The notes under the pieces: model-generated
What the model was told of the DNA's origin: nothing
Database searches by the model: none
Seen by the model: only the letters and a program-made list of their open reading frames with translations
Made by a program: the position numbers and the translations under genes
From: DASSLY01 sp035689185
Lineage (GTDB): Bacteria; Actinomycetota; Actinomycetes; Actinomycetales; Dermatophilaceae
DNA: 41,201 bases
NCBI GenBank assembly: GCA_035689185.1
Contig: DASSLY010000055.1
Location: 1 to 41,201 of the forward strand
Direction: 5' to 3'
Shown: in pieces, positions 1-8,333 of the stretch
Position numbering within the stretch: position 1 is the stretch's first letter
Layout: each line of letters opens with the position of its first letter

Positions 1-70
1 GACGCTGACCGAAGCGCCGGACCTGCCGAGCCCGTCCGGCGGACCTGCCACCTGTAGGGGAGTGACGCCC

Positions 71-1042
71 GTGACCTACCAGAGTGCGGCGGCCCTGACC
101 TTCGACAGCGACTTCGAGCCCCCGCCGACCGCACCTGCGGAGGACCGGCCGGCGGAGGCGGCATACATCCGGCTGCCGGGCACGGAGACCGCGGGCGCGG
201 GACAGCTCGGCCCGACCGGGCGGCTGATGCCGGCCTTCCCCGACCCCGCACCGCTGGCCTCCCACGGCCCCGCCCGGGTGATCGCGATGTGCAACCAGAA
301 GGGCGGCGTCGGCAAGACCACGACCACGATCAACCTGGGCGCTGCGCTCGCCGAGTACGGCCGCCGGGTCCTCCTGGTCGACTTCGACCCGCAGGGGGCG
401 CTGTCGGTCGGCCTTGGCGTGCCTACCCACCGGCTGGACACCACGATCTACAACCTGCTGGTCGAGCGCGGCCACGATGTGCGTGACGTGATCCAGGCGA
501 CCCGCACCCCGGGGCTGGACCTCATCCCGGCCAACATCGACCTGTCCGCGGCCGAGGTGCAGCTGGTCGGCGAGGTAGCGCGGGAGATGGTGCTGAGCCG
601 GGTGCTGCGGCCGGTGCTGGACGACTACGACGTGGTCCTGATCGACTGCCAGCCCTCCCTGGGCCTGCTCACCGTCAACGCGCTGACCGCGGCGCACGGG
701 GTGGTGATCCCGCTTGAGTGCGAGTTCTTCGCCATGCGCGGGGTCGCGCTGCTGGTCGAGACGATCGAGAAGATCTGCGACCGGCTCAACCCGCGGCTGC
801 AGGTCGACGGGATCCTCGCCACGATGTACGACGGGCGGACCCTGCACTCCAAGGAGGTCGTCCGCAGCGTCGTCGACCACTTCGGCGACCAGGTCTTCCA
901 CACCGTCATCAGCCGCACCGTGAAGTTCCCCGACGCGACCCTGGCCGCGGAGCCGATCACCAGCTACGCCTCCACCCACGGTGCCGCGGAGGCGTACCGG
1001 CAGCTGGCCCGCGAGCTGGTCGCACGGGGTGGGGCCGCCTGA
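71..1042 (+). CDS. parA: ParA/Soj-family chromosome partitioning ATPase
   Basis: P-loop ATPase of the ParA/MinD family, expected to act with a ParB-type partner in chromosome positioning. A deviant Walker A, KGGVGKTTTT, follows a roughly 70-residue Pro/Ala-rich N-terminal extension, and VLLVDFDPQG follows it; VVLIDCQPSLG is the Walker B region. About 323 residues. The start is GTG at 71: the purine-rich AGGGGAG at 56-62 sits 8 nt upstream, whereas the alternative GTG at 62 overlaps that site. The frame is open to the left edge of the window, so an upstream start cannot be strictly excluded. It is followed by scpA-scpB-rluB, the usual actinobacterial order, which suggests a segregation/condensation operon. 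No ParB is seen here, so this may be the second ParA paralogue rather than the origin-proximal one. Confidence 0.93.
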   Translation: MTYQSAAALTFDSDFEPPPTAPAEDRPAEAAYIRLPGTETAGAGQLGPTGRLMPAFPDPAPLASHGPARVIAMCNQKGGVGKTTTTINLGAALAEYGRRVLLVDFDPQGALSVGLGVPTHRLDTTIYNLLVERGHDVRDVIQATRTPGLDLIPANIDLSAAEVQLVGEVAREMVLSRVLRPVLDDYDVVLIDCQPSLGLLTVNALTAAHGVVIPLECEFFAMRGVALLVETIEKICDRLNPRLQVDGILATMYDGRTLHSKEVVRSVVDHFGDQVFHTVISRTVKFPDATLAAEPITSYASTHGAAEAYRQLARELVARGGAA

Positions 1043-1053
1043 GCACCACCCTC

Positions 1054-1899
1054 ATGCCTGAGGCGCCTGGCGGCGTGATCACCCGGCGCTTCTCCGTAGC
1101 ACCGTTCGAGGTCCACCTGGACAACTTCCAGGGCCCGTTCGACCTGTTACTGGGACTCATCGCCAAGCACAAGCTCGATGTCACCGAGGTGGCGCTCGCC
1201 GCGGTCACCGACGAGTTCATCGCCCACCTGCGAGCCCAGCAGGCGGCCGACATCCCGTGGGACCTGTCTCAGGCCTCGGAGTTCGTCCTCGTGGCGGCCA
1301 CCCTGCTGGACCTCAAGTCGGCCCGGCTGCTGCCCAGCCGCGGGCCGGAGGACGAGGAGGACCTGGCGCTCATCGAGGCCCGGGACCTGCTCTTCGCGCG
1401 CTTGCTGCAGTACCGCGCCTTCAAGGACATCGCCGCCACCTTCGCCGACCGGATGGCCACCCACGGCCGCGTAGTGGCCCGCCAGGCAGGTCTGGAGCCA
1501 CACCTGGCCCGGCTGTTGCCGGAGCTGGTGCTGGGTGTGACCCCTGGGCAGCTGGCCATGATCGCGGCCCGCGCGCTGACCCCCAAACCCCGGGTGCAGG
1601 TTGGCCTGGACCACCTGCACGTCCCCGTGGTCAGTGTCCGGGAGCAGGCGCGGCTGGTCACCAACCGGTTGCGGCAGCAGGGGGTCTGCTCGTTCCGGGC
1701 CCTGGTCGCCGACGCGGGCGAGACGATGGTCATCGTGGCCCGGTTCCTGGCCCTGCTCGAGCTGTTCCGCGAGTCGCTGGTGGCTTTCGAGCAGGCGCAG
1801 GCGCTGGGCGAGCTCACCATCCGCTGGACCGGGCGCGATGATGGGGACGTGGTGGTCAGCGAGGAGTTCGACCAGGTGGACGGGAGGGGCCCCAGGTGA
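1054..1899 (+). CDS. scpA: Segregation and condensation protein ScpA (kleisin)
   Basis: Kleisin subunit that bridges the SMC heads with ScpB in the bacterial condensin complex. About 281 residues. The N-terminal family signature FEVHLDNFQGPFDLLLGLI is followed by the helical segment with EFVLVAATLLDLKSARLLP, and the C-terminal winged-helix part with VSVREQARLV and CSFRALV. The ATG at 1054 is the first ATG after the parA stop at 1042 and gives a normal family length; no good Shine-Dalgarno sequence is visible, and GTG at 1075 is an alternative. The scpA stop overlaps the scpB GTG (GTGA), so the two are translationally coupled. SMC itself is not in the window. Confidence 0.93.
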   Translation: MPEAPGGVITRRFSVAPFEVHLDNFQGPFDLLLGLIAKHKLDVTEVALAAVTDEFIAHLRAQQAADIPWDLSQASEFVLVAATLLDLKSARLLPSRGPEDEEDLALIEARDLLFARLLQYRAFKDIAATFADRMATHGRVVARQAGLEPHLARLLPELVLGVTPGQLAMIAARALTPKPRVQVGLDHLHVPVVSVREQARLVTNRLRQQGVCSFRALVADAGETMVIVARFLALLELFRESLVAFEQAQALGELTIRWTGRDDGDVVVSEEFDQVDGRGPR

Positions 1900-2522
1900 A
1901 CGGGTGGGGCGAGCGGCCCAGTGGCGTCGAGGCGCCGGCCGCCCTCGACCTCGGCGGCCTGGACGCCTTGCCCGGCGGGGCCCGCGGCGCGGTCGAGGCC
2001 GTGCTCATGGTGGTCGACGAGCCGGTGAGCCCGGCATCGCTGGCCGCGGTGCTGGAGCTGCCGGTGGATGACGTCGAGGCGCTGCTGACCGAGCTGGAGC
2101 GTGACTACGACAGTGCCGGGCGGGGTTTCGCCCTGCGCAATGTCGCAGGCGGCTGGCGCATCTACAGCCGGGCCGAGTACGCCCCGGTGGTGGAGCGGTT
2201 CGTTCTGGACGGGCAGCAGGCCAGGCTGACCCAGGCCTCGCTGGAGACGCTGGCGGTGATCGCCTATCGCCAACCGGTGTCGCGCGCGCGGGTATCCGCG
2301 GTCCGCGGGGTCAACGTCGACGGAGTCGTGCGCACCCTGGCAAACCGCGGCCTGATCGAGGAGGTCGGCCAGGACGGTGAGACGGGCGCGGTGCTCTACG
2401 GCACCACTGGGTACTTCCTGCAGCGGCTCGGCCTGCGAAGCCTGGACGACCTGCCCGCGCTCGCGCCCTTCCTGCCGGAGGTGGACATGCTCGACGAGCT
2501 GGCCGAGCAGGGGCGCGGATGA
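1896..2522 (+). CDS. scpB: Segregation and condensation protein ScpB
   Basis: Winged-helix dimer that binds ScpA and completes the SMC-ScpAB condensin. The 208-residue product has the two winged-helix domains expected: AVEAVLMVVDEPVSPASLAAVL near residue 30, and the conserved LETLAVIAYRQPVSRARVSAV segment near residue 110, then VRTLANRGLIEEVG and an LYGTTGYFLQRLGL end typical of the family. It starts with GTG overlapping the scpA stop by 4 nt and ends with ATGA overlapping the start of rluB, which indicates a tightly coupled operon. Confidence 0.95.
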   Translation: MNGWGERPSGVEAPAALDLGGLDALPGGARGAVEAVLMVVDEPVSPASLAAVLELPVDDVEALLTELERDYDSAGRGFALRNVAGGWRIYSRAEYAPVVERFVLDGQQARLTQASLETLAVIAYRQPVSRARVSAVRGVNVDGVVRTLANRGLIEEVGQDGETGAVLYGTTGYFLQRLGLRSLDDLPALAPFLPEVDMLDELAEQGRG

Positions 2523-3490
2523 GCCCCGCTGACCGCGGCGGCCGCTCTGCCGACCGCGGCGGCGACCGCGGCGGCGACCGACGCGGCCGCCCGGCCCGAC
2601 CCAGCCGGCCGGGTCGCCCGGACCGGCCCCATCCGGGCGCACGCGCCCGGCAACGGCCGAGGCCCCCGGCCGGGCCGGCAGGCATCGGGGTCACCAAGCC
2701 CGGCCAGCCCTTGCGGCCGCCGCGTGAACCCGCGGACGACACCGGCGCCGTCGACGTGCACGACCCGGACGGCGTGCGGCTGCAGAAGCTGCTGGCCGGC
2801 GCCGGAGTCGGCAGCCGCAGGGTCTGCGAGCAGCTGATCACCAGTGGCCGGGTGGAGGTGGACGGCCACGTGGTCCGGGAGCTCGGTGTCCGGGTGGACC
2901 CGCTGCGCCAGAAGGTCCACGTCGACGGGGTGCGGGTCAACCTGGACGAGTCGCGGACCTACCTTGCCTTCAACAAGCCGCGCGGCGTCGTCTCGACCAT
3001 GAGCGACGACCGGGGCCGGCCCTGCGTCGGTGACTACGTGACCAACCGCAAGGAGCGGCTGTTCCATGTCGGGCGGCTGGACGCGGACACCGAGGGCTTG
3101 CTCCTGCTGACCAACGACGGCGACCTGGCGCACCGGCTGCAGCACCCGGCATACGGGGTGGCGAAGACCTACCTGGCCCAGGTGCCCGGGCCGGTGGCCC
3201 GCGACGTCGGCAAGCGGCTGCGCGCCGGGGTGGAGCTGGACGACGGCCCGGTGGCCGTGGACTCGTTCAAGCTGGTCGACTCCGCCCCCGGACGGGCGCT
3301 GGTCGAGGTGGTGCTGCACGAGGGTCGCAAGCACGTGGTGCGGCGGCTGCTGGAGGCAGTCGGCTACCCCGTCATCTCGCTGGTCCGCACCGACGTGGGC
3401 CCGATCCGCCTCGGCGACCTGCGACCCGGCAAGTTGCGGGCGCTCGGCCGGGACGAGGTGGGTCAGCTGTACTCCGCCGCGGGATTGTGA
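2519..3490 (+). CDS. rluB: Pseudouridine synthase of the RsuA/RluB family
   Basis: Isomerises uridine to pseudouridine in rRNA (23S rRNA in the RluB branch). 323 residues. The first 75 or so residues are a low-complexity Arg/Gly/Pro/Asp-rich tail, common in actinobacterial RluB. An S4 RNA-binding domain follows (VRLQKLLAGAGVGSRRVCEQ), then the catalytic domain with LAFNKPRGVV and the catalytic GRLDADTEGLLLL motif, where the Asp is residue 188. The C-terminal VVLHEGRKHVVRRLLEAVG segment is typical of the family. It overlaps the scpB stop by 4 nt. The exact target uridine cannot be read from the sequence. Confidence 0.92.
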   Translation: MSPADRGGRSADRGGDRGGDRRGRPARPSRPGRPDRPHPGARARQRPRPPAGPAGIGVTKPGQPLRPPREPADDTGAVDVHDPDGVRLQKLLAGAGVGSRRVCEQLITSGRVEVDGHVVRELGVRVDPLRQKVHVDGVRVNLDESRTYLAFNKPRGVVSTMSDDRGRPCVGDYVTNRKERLFHVGRLDADTEGLLLLTNDGDLAHRLQHPAYGVAKTYLAQVPGPVARDVGKRLRAGVELDDGPVAVDSFKLVDSAPGRALVEVVLHEGRKHVVRRLLEAVGYPVISLVRTDVGPIRLGDLRPGKLRALGRDEVGQLYSAAGL

Positions 3491-3501
3491 GGGGTTCGCG
3501 G

Positions 3502-3507
3502 TAGCGT
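3502..3507 (+). promoter_or_regulatory. Predicted -10 element (TAGCGT) for leaderless chorismate mutase mRNA
   Basis: TAGCGT lies 8 nt upstream of the GTG start at 3516, and no Shine-Dalgarno sequence is present. In actinobacteria this spacing predicts transcription starting at or next to the start codon. It falls in the 25-nt gap after rluB, so aromatic biosynthesis genes may be transcribed separately from the scp operon. Confidence 0.5.
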
Positions 3508-3515
3508 TCCGGCCC

Positions 3516-3914
3516 GTGAGCGACAGCGAGACTGACCGCCGTATGCCGGCCGCGGCCGTCCGCGCGATCCGGGGGGCCATCCAGCTCGACCGCGACGAGC
3601 GCGAGCACGTTCTCGCCTCCACCCGCGAACTGGTCAGTGCCGTCCTGGCCGCCAACGCGCTGACCAAGGACGACGTCATCTCGATCGTGTTCACGGCCAC
3701 CCCGGACGTGCGCAGCGAGTTCCCGGCCGTCGCGGCGCGGGAGCTGGGCATGGGCGACGTGCCGCTGATGTGCACCCAGGAGCTGGACATCGAGGGCGCG
3801 ATGCCGCTGGTGATCCGGTTGATGGCCCACGTCACGACGCCGTTGCGCCGCGACCAGGTGAACCACGTGTACCTGCGCGGCGCCGTTGCGCTGCGCCGCG
3901 ACCTCGCCCAGTGA
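3516..3914 (+). CDS. aroH: Chorismate mutase, AroH class
   Basis: Converts chorismate to prephenate, feeding tyrosine and phenylalanine synthesis. The 132-residue protein is of the small trimeric AroH (Bacillus) type, not the helical AroQ type: VRAIRGAIQLDRDE at the N-terminus, ANALTKDDVISIVFTATPD in the middle, and VPLMCTQELDIEGAMPLVIRLMAHV followed by VYLRGAVALR near the end. The Arg in VRAIRGA and the Glu and Arg residues in these blocks match the AroH active-site positions. GTG start at 3516, with the -10-like TAGCGT 8 nt upstream. The stop overlaps the tyrA GTG, which couples it to the next enzyme of the pathway. Confidence 0.93.
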   Translation: MSDSETDRRMPAAAVRAIRGAIQLDRDEREHVLASTRELVSAVLAANALTKDDVISIVFTATPDVRSEFPAVAARELGMGDVPLMCTQELDIEGAMPLVIRLMAHVTTPLRRDQVNHVYLRGAVALRRDLAQ

Positions 3915-5008
3915 GCCGCCGCGTGCGCGTCCACATCGTCGGCACCGGGCTCATCGGCACCAGCCTCGGACTGGCCCTGCGCCGAGCCGGCGTGACGGTC
4001 ACCCTGGAAGACCCGTCCCCGACCGCGGCGGCGCTGGCTCGTGACCTGGGCGCCGGCGACCTGGACGTGCCGCCCGACCCGGACGTGGTGGTGATTGCCG
4101 CACCGCCGGACGTGGCCGCGGCCGCCGTAGCGGGGGCCCTGTCCCGGTGGCCGGCCGCCGCGGTCACCGACGCGGCCAGCGTGAAAAGCACGGTCTTGTC
4201 CGACCTGGCCGCCACCGTGGCCGACCAGCGCGACCTGTCCCGGTATGTCGGGTCGCACCCGATGGCCGGACGCGAGCGGTCCGGGGCGGTCGCCGCCCAG
4301 GTCGACCTGTTCGACGGCCGACCGTGGGTGCTGGCGCCGGGTCCGCAGGCCGCCGAGCGGGCGGTGGCCGCGGTCGCCCGGATCGGGGAGCTGGTCGGCT
4401 CGGCCGTCGTGCGGATGACGCCGGCTGAGCACGACGCCGCCGTGGCAGCGGTATCCCACGTCCCGCAGGTGGCCGCCAGTCTGGTCGCGGCCCGGCTGCG
4501 GGACCTGCCCGGACCGGCCGTTTCCCTGTCCGGTCAGGGCATCCGCGACGTCACCCGTATCGCGGCCAGCGACCCGACCATGTGGACCCAGATCCTGGCC
4601 GGCAACGCGCCGGCCGTGAGCATCGTGCTGCGGGCGTTGCGGGCGGACCTGGACGGCATCCTGGCGGCGCTTGACGCCCTGAGCGACGTCGAGGGCGACG
4701 GCGTCGGCGCCCGGGCGGTGCTCGCCCGGGCGGTGGCCGACGGGAACGCCGGGCACGCCCGCATCCCGGGAAAGCACGGCAGCCCGCCGACGGCATACGC
4801 GTCCGTCGTGGTGGTTACCCCGGACGCTCCGGGCACGCTGGCCAAGCTCCTCGCCGACGTCGCCGACGCGGGAGTGAACCTGGAGGACCTGCACCTGGAG
4901 CACGGGATCGGCCAGCCGTTCGGGCTGGTCGAGATCGTCGTCGTGCCCGCGGCGGCCGAGCCGCTCACGGCGGAGCTGACGGCGCGCGGCTGGCGAGTGC
5001 ACGACTAG
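3911..5008 (+). CDS. tyrA: Prephenate dehydrogenase with C-terminal ACT domain
   Basis: NAD(P)-dependent oxidative decarboxylation of prephenate to 4-hydroxyphenylpyruvate in tyrosine synthesis. 365 residues. A Rossmann fold starts at residue 7 with GTGLIG at 11-16; TDAASVKS and GSHPMAGRE are the conserved substrate and catalytic blocks, and AAVSHVPQVAASL follows. The C-terminal 75 residues (VVVVTPDAPGTLAKLLADVADAGVNLEDL) form an ACT domain, consistent with allosteric control by tyrosine. GTG start overlapping the aroH stop by 4 nt. It directly consumes the product of the upstream gene. Confidence 0.94.
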   Translation: MSRRVRVHIVGTGLIGTSLGLALRRAGVTVTLEDPSPTAAALARDLGAGDLDVPPDPDVVVIAAPPDVAAAAVAGALSRWPAAAVTDAASVKSTVLSDLAATVADQRDLSRYVGSHPMAGRERSGAVAAQVDLFDGRPWVLAPGPQAAERAVAAVARIGELVGSAVVRMTPAEHDAAVAAVSHVPQVAASLVAARLRDLPGPAVSLSGQGIRDVTRIAASDPTMWTQILAGNAPAVSIVLRALRADLDGILAALDALSDVEGDGVGARAVLARAVADGNAGHARIPGKHGSPPTAYASVVVVTPDAPGTLAKLLADVADAGVNLEDLHLEHGIGQPFGLVEIVVVPAAAEPLTAELTARGWRVHD

Positions 5009-5011
5009 GCT
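5006..5011 (+). promoter_or_regulatory. Predicted -10 element (TAGGCT) for leaderless cmk mRNA
   Basis: TAGGCT lies 7 nt before the cmk ATG at 5019, and its TAG is also the tyrA stop codon. There is no Shine-Dalgarno sequence in the 10-nt gap. This predicts an internal promoter giving a leaderless cmk-plsC transcript. Confidence 0.5.
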
Positions 5012-5018
5012 GCGCCGG

Positions 5019-5702
5019 ATGAGCCGAACCCCTCTCGTGGTCGCCATCGACGGGCCCTCCGGCTCCGGCAAGTCCAGCGTGGCCCGGGCCGTGGCGCGGC
5101 AGCACGGCTTGGCCTACCTGGACACCGGCGCGATGTACCGCGCCCTGACCTGGTGGTGCCTGGACCAGGGCATCGACATGGCCGACCTGGGGGCAGTCGC
5201 GGCTGCGGCGGAGGAGTTCGACCTGCGGATGGGCACCGACCCGGCCGCGCCGTCGGTCGCCGTCGGGAACGTCGTGCTGGACGAGGCCGTGCGGACCACC
5301 GGCATCTCCGAGTCGGTCTCGCAGGTCGCGATCAACCTGGACGTGCGCGAGGTCATGCGGCGCCGGCAGCGGGCGCTGATCGAGGCCGGGGTCCGTGAGC
5401 GCGGCGGGATCGTCGCCGAGGGCCGCGACATCACCACGGTGGTCGCCCCCGACGCCGACGTGCGGATCCTGCTGGTGGCCAGCGAGGAGGCCCGGCTGCG
5501 GCGCCGGGCGTTGGAGGTCCACGGAGAGACGCACCAGCAAGCCGTGTCCGCGACGCACCAGCAGGTGGTCCAGCGCGACCGGGTCGACTCGACCGTGTCG
5601 TCGTTCCTGGAGGCAGCCGAAGGGGTCACCGTGGTGGACACCTCCGACCTGGACCTGGAGGAGTCGGTGCAGGCGGTGCTCGCGGTGGTCGGCTCCTCGT
5701 GA
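5019..5702 (+). CDS. cmk: Cytidylate kinase
   Basis: Phosphorylates CMP and dCMP with ATP in pyrimidine nucleotide metabolism. 227 residues, normal for the family. P-loop GPSGSGKS at 12-19, the LDTGAMYRALTWW substrate-binding block near residue 35, the GGIVAEGRDITTVVAPDADVRILL block near residue 130, and the RDRVDSTV segment before the C-terminus. The stop overlaps the GTG of plsC. In many actinobacteria cmk lies between tyrA and an acyltransferase/der, as here. Confidence 0.95.
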   Translation: MSRTPLVVAIDGPSGSGKSSVARAVARQHGLAYLDTGAMYRALTWWCLDQGIDMADLGAVAAAAEEFDLRMGTDPAAPSVAVGNVVLDEAVRTTGISESVSQVAINLDVREVMRRRQRALIEAGVRERGGIVAEGRDITTVVAPDADVRILLVASEEARLRRRALEVHGETHQQAVSATHQQVVQRDRVDSTVSSFLEAAEGVTVVDTSDLDLEESVQAVLAVVGSS

Positions 5703-6322
5703 CCCCGCGCGGCTACTGGTGGGGCCGGGCCGTCGGCGCGGTGATGTTCCACGGCATCTGGCGCAGCCGTGTGGTCGGCGCGGAGCGGGTCCCTACCGGG
5801 GAGCCGATCCTGTTCGTGGCGAATCACACCGGGTTGCTGGACGGACCGCTGGTGTATGCGGTCGCCCCTCGCCCCACGGTGCTGATGGTCAAGCGGGAGC
5901 TGTTCCACGGGTTCCTCGGTGCCGTGCTGCGCGGCGTCGGGCAGATCCCGGTCGACCGGACCACGGGTGACCGGGCGGCCCTGACGGCGGCGCTGGAGGT
6001 GCTCCGTGCCGGCGGTGCGGTGGGACTGTTCCCGGAGGGCACCCGCGGCGAGGGGGACGTCGCCCAGGTCCAGCAGGGCGCGACCTGGCTGGCGCTGAAC
6101 AGCGGTGCGCGGGTCGTGCCGGTGGCCTGCCTGGACACGATCGGCCGCGGCCGGTCGTCGCTGCCCCGGGTGCGGTCCCGGTTGACGGTGGATTTCGGTG
6201 ACCCGTTCGCCCTCGAAGCCTCGTCTGCCCGCGGTCGGGAACGGTTGCGGCTGGCCACGGAGGCGCTGCGGGAGCGGCTGGCCGAGCACGTCGCGCGCGC
6301 CCGGGAGGCCGCCGCAGACTGA
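5699..6322 (+). CDS. plsC: 1-acyl-sn-glycerol-3-phosphate acyltransferase (PlsC family)
   Basis: Transfers an acyl chain to lysophosphatidic acid (or a related acceptor) at the inner face of the membrane. 207 residues. The catalytic H-x4-D motif is NHTGLLD with His43 and Asp48. The GVGQIPVDRTTGD block follows, and FPEGTRGEGD is the glycerol-phosphate-binding motif. GTG start overlapping the cmk stop by 4 nt. The TGA stop at 6320-6322 is the first three bases of the downstream repeat array, so the end of the gene and the array touch. The acceptor could differ from lysophosphatidate; the family is certain, the substrate is not. Confidence 0.9.
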   Translation: MTPRGYWWGRAVGAVMFHGIWRSRVVGAERVPTGEPILFVANHTGLLDGPLVYAVAPRPTVLMVKRELFHGFLGAVLRGVGQIPVDRTTGDRAALTAALEVLRAGGAVGLFPEGTRGEGDVAQVQQGATWLALNSGARVVPVACLDTIGRGRSSLPRVRSRLTVDFGDPFALEASSARGRERLRLATEALRERLAEHVARAREAAAD

Positions 6323-6455
6323 CCTCGCCCTGGTGGCGTCGGCCTCGCCGTCGACGATTGACCTCGCCGTCGACGATTGACCTCGGCCTGGTGGCGTTGA
6401 CCTCGCCGTCGACGATTGACCTCGGCCTGGTGGCGTCGACCTCGCCGTCGACCGT
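6320..6455 (+). repeat. Composite 20/19-bp tandem repeat array between plsC and der
   Basis: Two related units alternate in the order A-B-B-A-B-A-B. A is about 20 bp (TGACCTCGGCCTGGTGGCGT) and B is 19 bp (TGACCTCGCCGTCGACGAT). Copies: A 6320-6339, B 6340-6358, B 6359-6377, A 6378-6397, B 6398-6416, A 6417-6436, B 6437-6455. A and B share their first 8 bases. Each B contains the palindrome GTCGAC. The array begins with the plsC stop codon and ends about 50 bp before der. Both strands can be read through in some frames, but no credible protein results. Confidence 0.9.
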
Positions 6456-6501
6456 GAGGTCAACGGCATACGAGCGAGTCCAATGCGCCACTGCCGTGCG
6501 G

Positions 6502-6507
6502 GACAAT
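6502..6507 (+). promoter_or_regulatory. Predicted -10 element (GACAAT) for leaderless der mRNA
   Basis: GACAAT lies 7 nt before the ATG at 6515. No Shine-Dalgarno sequence precedes either candidate ATG. This supports the ATG at 6515 over the ATG at 6506, which lies inside the element. Confidence 0.4.
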
Positions 6508-6514
6508 GGGTGCC

Positions 6515-7981
6515 ATGACCGTCCAAGGGCCGCAGGCCGTTACCGATGAGGCGTCGATTGAGCACGCCCTGCGGGCGGGGCTGGAGGAGTTCGACCTGAG
6601 CGAGGACGACCAGGCCCTGCTGCAGCGGGGCGACGCCGCCGGCGCCGGGGCCGACGCCGTCGGCCCGCTGCCGGTCGTGGCGGTGATCGGCCGGCCCAAC
6701 GTGGGCAAGTCGACACTCGTGAACCGGATCCTGGGCCGCCGCGAGGCGGTCGTCGAGGACGTGCCCGGCGTGACCCGGGACCGGGTGGCCTACGACGCGG
6801 ACTGGAGCGGACGTCGGTTCACCCTGGTGGACACCGGCGGGTGGCAGGTGTCGGCGACCGGGATCCACCTGCGCGTGGCCGAGCAGGCCGAGATCGCCGT
6901 GGAGCTCGCCGACGCGGTGATGTTCGTGGTCGATGCCACGGTGGGTGCCACCGACACCGACGAGGCCGTGGTGAAGCTGCTGCGCCGCTCCGGCAAGCCG
7001 GTCGTGCTGGTCGCCAACAAGGTGGACGATCAGCGCGCCGAGGGTGACGCGGCGATGCTGTGGTCGCTCGGCCTGGGCCAGCCGTGGCCGGTGTCGGCGC
7101 TGCATGGCCGCGGGTCGGGGGACATGCTGGACGCGGTGCTCGACGTGCTGCCGGAGGTGTCGTCCGCTGGCGGGGCGTACGCCCGGGGCGGGCCGCGCCG
7201 GGTCGCGCTCGTCGGCCGTCCCAACGTTGGCAAGTCCTCCCTGCTGAACCGGCTCGCCGGGTCCGACCGCGTCGTCGTCGACCCGGTCGCCGGCACCACC
7301 CGGGACCCGGTTGACGAGCTGGTCGAGCTGGGCGGACGGACCTGGCGCTTCGTCGACACGGCCGGCATCCGGCGCCGGGTGCACCAGACCCGGGGTGCGG
7401 ACTTCTACGCCTCGTTGCGCACCCAGACCGCGCTGGAGAAGGCGGAGGTCGCCGTGGTGCTCATCGACGTCGAGCAGCCCATCGCCGAGCAGGACGTCCG
7501 GGTCGTGCAACAGGTGGCGGACGCTGGCCGAGCCCTCGTGCTGGCGTTGAACAAGTGGGACCTGCTGGACGAGGAGCGCCGCTACTACCTGGAGCGCGAG
7601 GTGGAGCAGGACCTGGCCCAGGTGGCCTGGGCGCCGCGGGTGAACATCTCGGCCCGCACCGGACGGCACATGGACAAGCTGGTGCCGGCGCTGGAACAGG
7701 CGCTGGAGTCGTGGGAGACCCGTGTGCCCACCGGCCGGCTCAATGCCTTCCTCGGCGAGGTGGTCGCGGCCCACGCCCACCCGGTGCGCTCGGGCAAGCA
7801 GCCACGGATCCTGTTTGCCACCCAGGCCGCAACCCGGCCGCCGCGGTTCGTCGTCTTCGCCAACGGGTTCCTGGAGGCTGGCTACCGACGGTTCCTCGAA
7901 CGCCGGTTGCGCGAGCAGTTCGGCTTCGCCGGCACCCCGATCGAGATCTCAGTCCGGGTGCGGGAGAAGCGCCGCACGTAG
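6515..7981 (+). CDS. der: Ribosome biogenesis GTPase Der (EngA)
   Basis: Double-GTPase needed for 50S ribosome assembly. About 488 residues. After a roughly 55-residue acidic N-terminal extension, the first G domain has GRPNVGKSTLVNRI (G1), VTRDR (G2), DTGGW (G3) and NKVD (G4). The second has GRPNVGKSSLLNRL, TTRDP, DTAGI and NKWD. The C-terminal KH-like domain ends with RFVVFANGFLEAGYRRFLERRLRE and GTPIEISVRVREKR. The ATG at 6515 is preferred because of the -10-like element 7 nt upstream; ATG at 6506 would add three residues. Confidence 0.95.
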   Translation: MTVQGPQAVTDEASIEHALRAGLEEFDLSEDDQALLQRGDAAGAGADAVGPLPVVAVIGRPNVGKSTLVNRILGRREAVVEDVPGVTRDRVAYDADWSGRRFTLVDTGGWQVSATGIHLRVAEQAEIAVELADAVMFVVDATVGATDTDEAVVKLLRRSGKPVVLVANKVDDQRAEGDAAMLWSLGLGQPWPVSALHGRGSGDMLDAVLDVLPEVSSAGGAYARGGPRRVALVGRPNVGKSSLLNRLAGSDRVVVDPVAGTTRDPVDELVELGGRTWRFVDTAGIRRRVHQTRGADFYASLRTQTALEKAEVAVVLIDVEQPIAEQDVRVVQQVADAGRALVLALNKWDLLDEERRYYLEREVEQDLAQVAWAPRVNISARTGRHMDKLVPALEQALESWETRVPTGRLNAFLGEVVAAHAHPVRSGKQPRILFATQAATRPPRFVVFANGFLEAGYRRFLERRLREQFGFAGTPIEISVRVREKRRT

Positions 7982-8039
7982 CGCCGCGGCAGCCCCTGGG
8001 GCCGCAGCGCACCCGCGCGGCGACACGACCGTTCGGCTA

Positions 8040-8160
8040 CCACACCTCCGTGCGGCGACCACACCTCCGTGCGGCGACCACACGTCTGTGGGGGGATGCA
8101 CACGGCGTGCGGTGTGAGCGGACCCACTGCGGTGTGGTCGGTGCATAGCGGTGTGGTCGG
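8040..8160. repeat. 19-bp repeats, direct then inverted, downstream of der
   Basis: A 19-bp unit, CCACACCTCCGTGCGGCGA, occurs at 8040-8058 and 8059-8077, with a diverged third copy from 8078. Further on, the same core appears in the opposite orientation: GCGGTGTGAGCGG at 8109-8121, GCGGTGTGGTCGG at 8129-8141 and again at 8148-8160, with periods of 20 and 19. The array of three forward and three inverted copies can fold into a long imperfect stem. It fills most of the 271-bp gap between der and the tRNA; no gene was found there. Confidence 0.75.
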
Positions 8161-8252
8161 GGATACCGGGCCGGTGCTGCGCGGCCCAGGAGGGATTCTC
8201 GTGGCGGGTCGCTGGTTAGGCTAAGGTCTTGCAGGCTCGCAGGAGCCGTTCC

Positions 8253-8326
<74 letters not shown>

Positions 8327-8333
8327 CCGGGCC

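Noticed and set aside
6358..6549. A short repetitive protein encoded by the 20/19-bp array
   Set aside because: The frame only reads the tandem repeat, overlaps the der start and has no ribosome binding site.
5114..7780. A very long minus-strand reading frame opposite cmk, plsC and der
   Set aside because: It lies fully on the other strand of three well-recognised genes and reads as His/Arg/Gly-rich, family-less sequence; long antisense frames are expected at this GC content.
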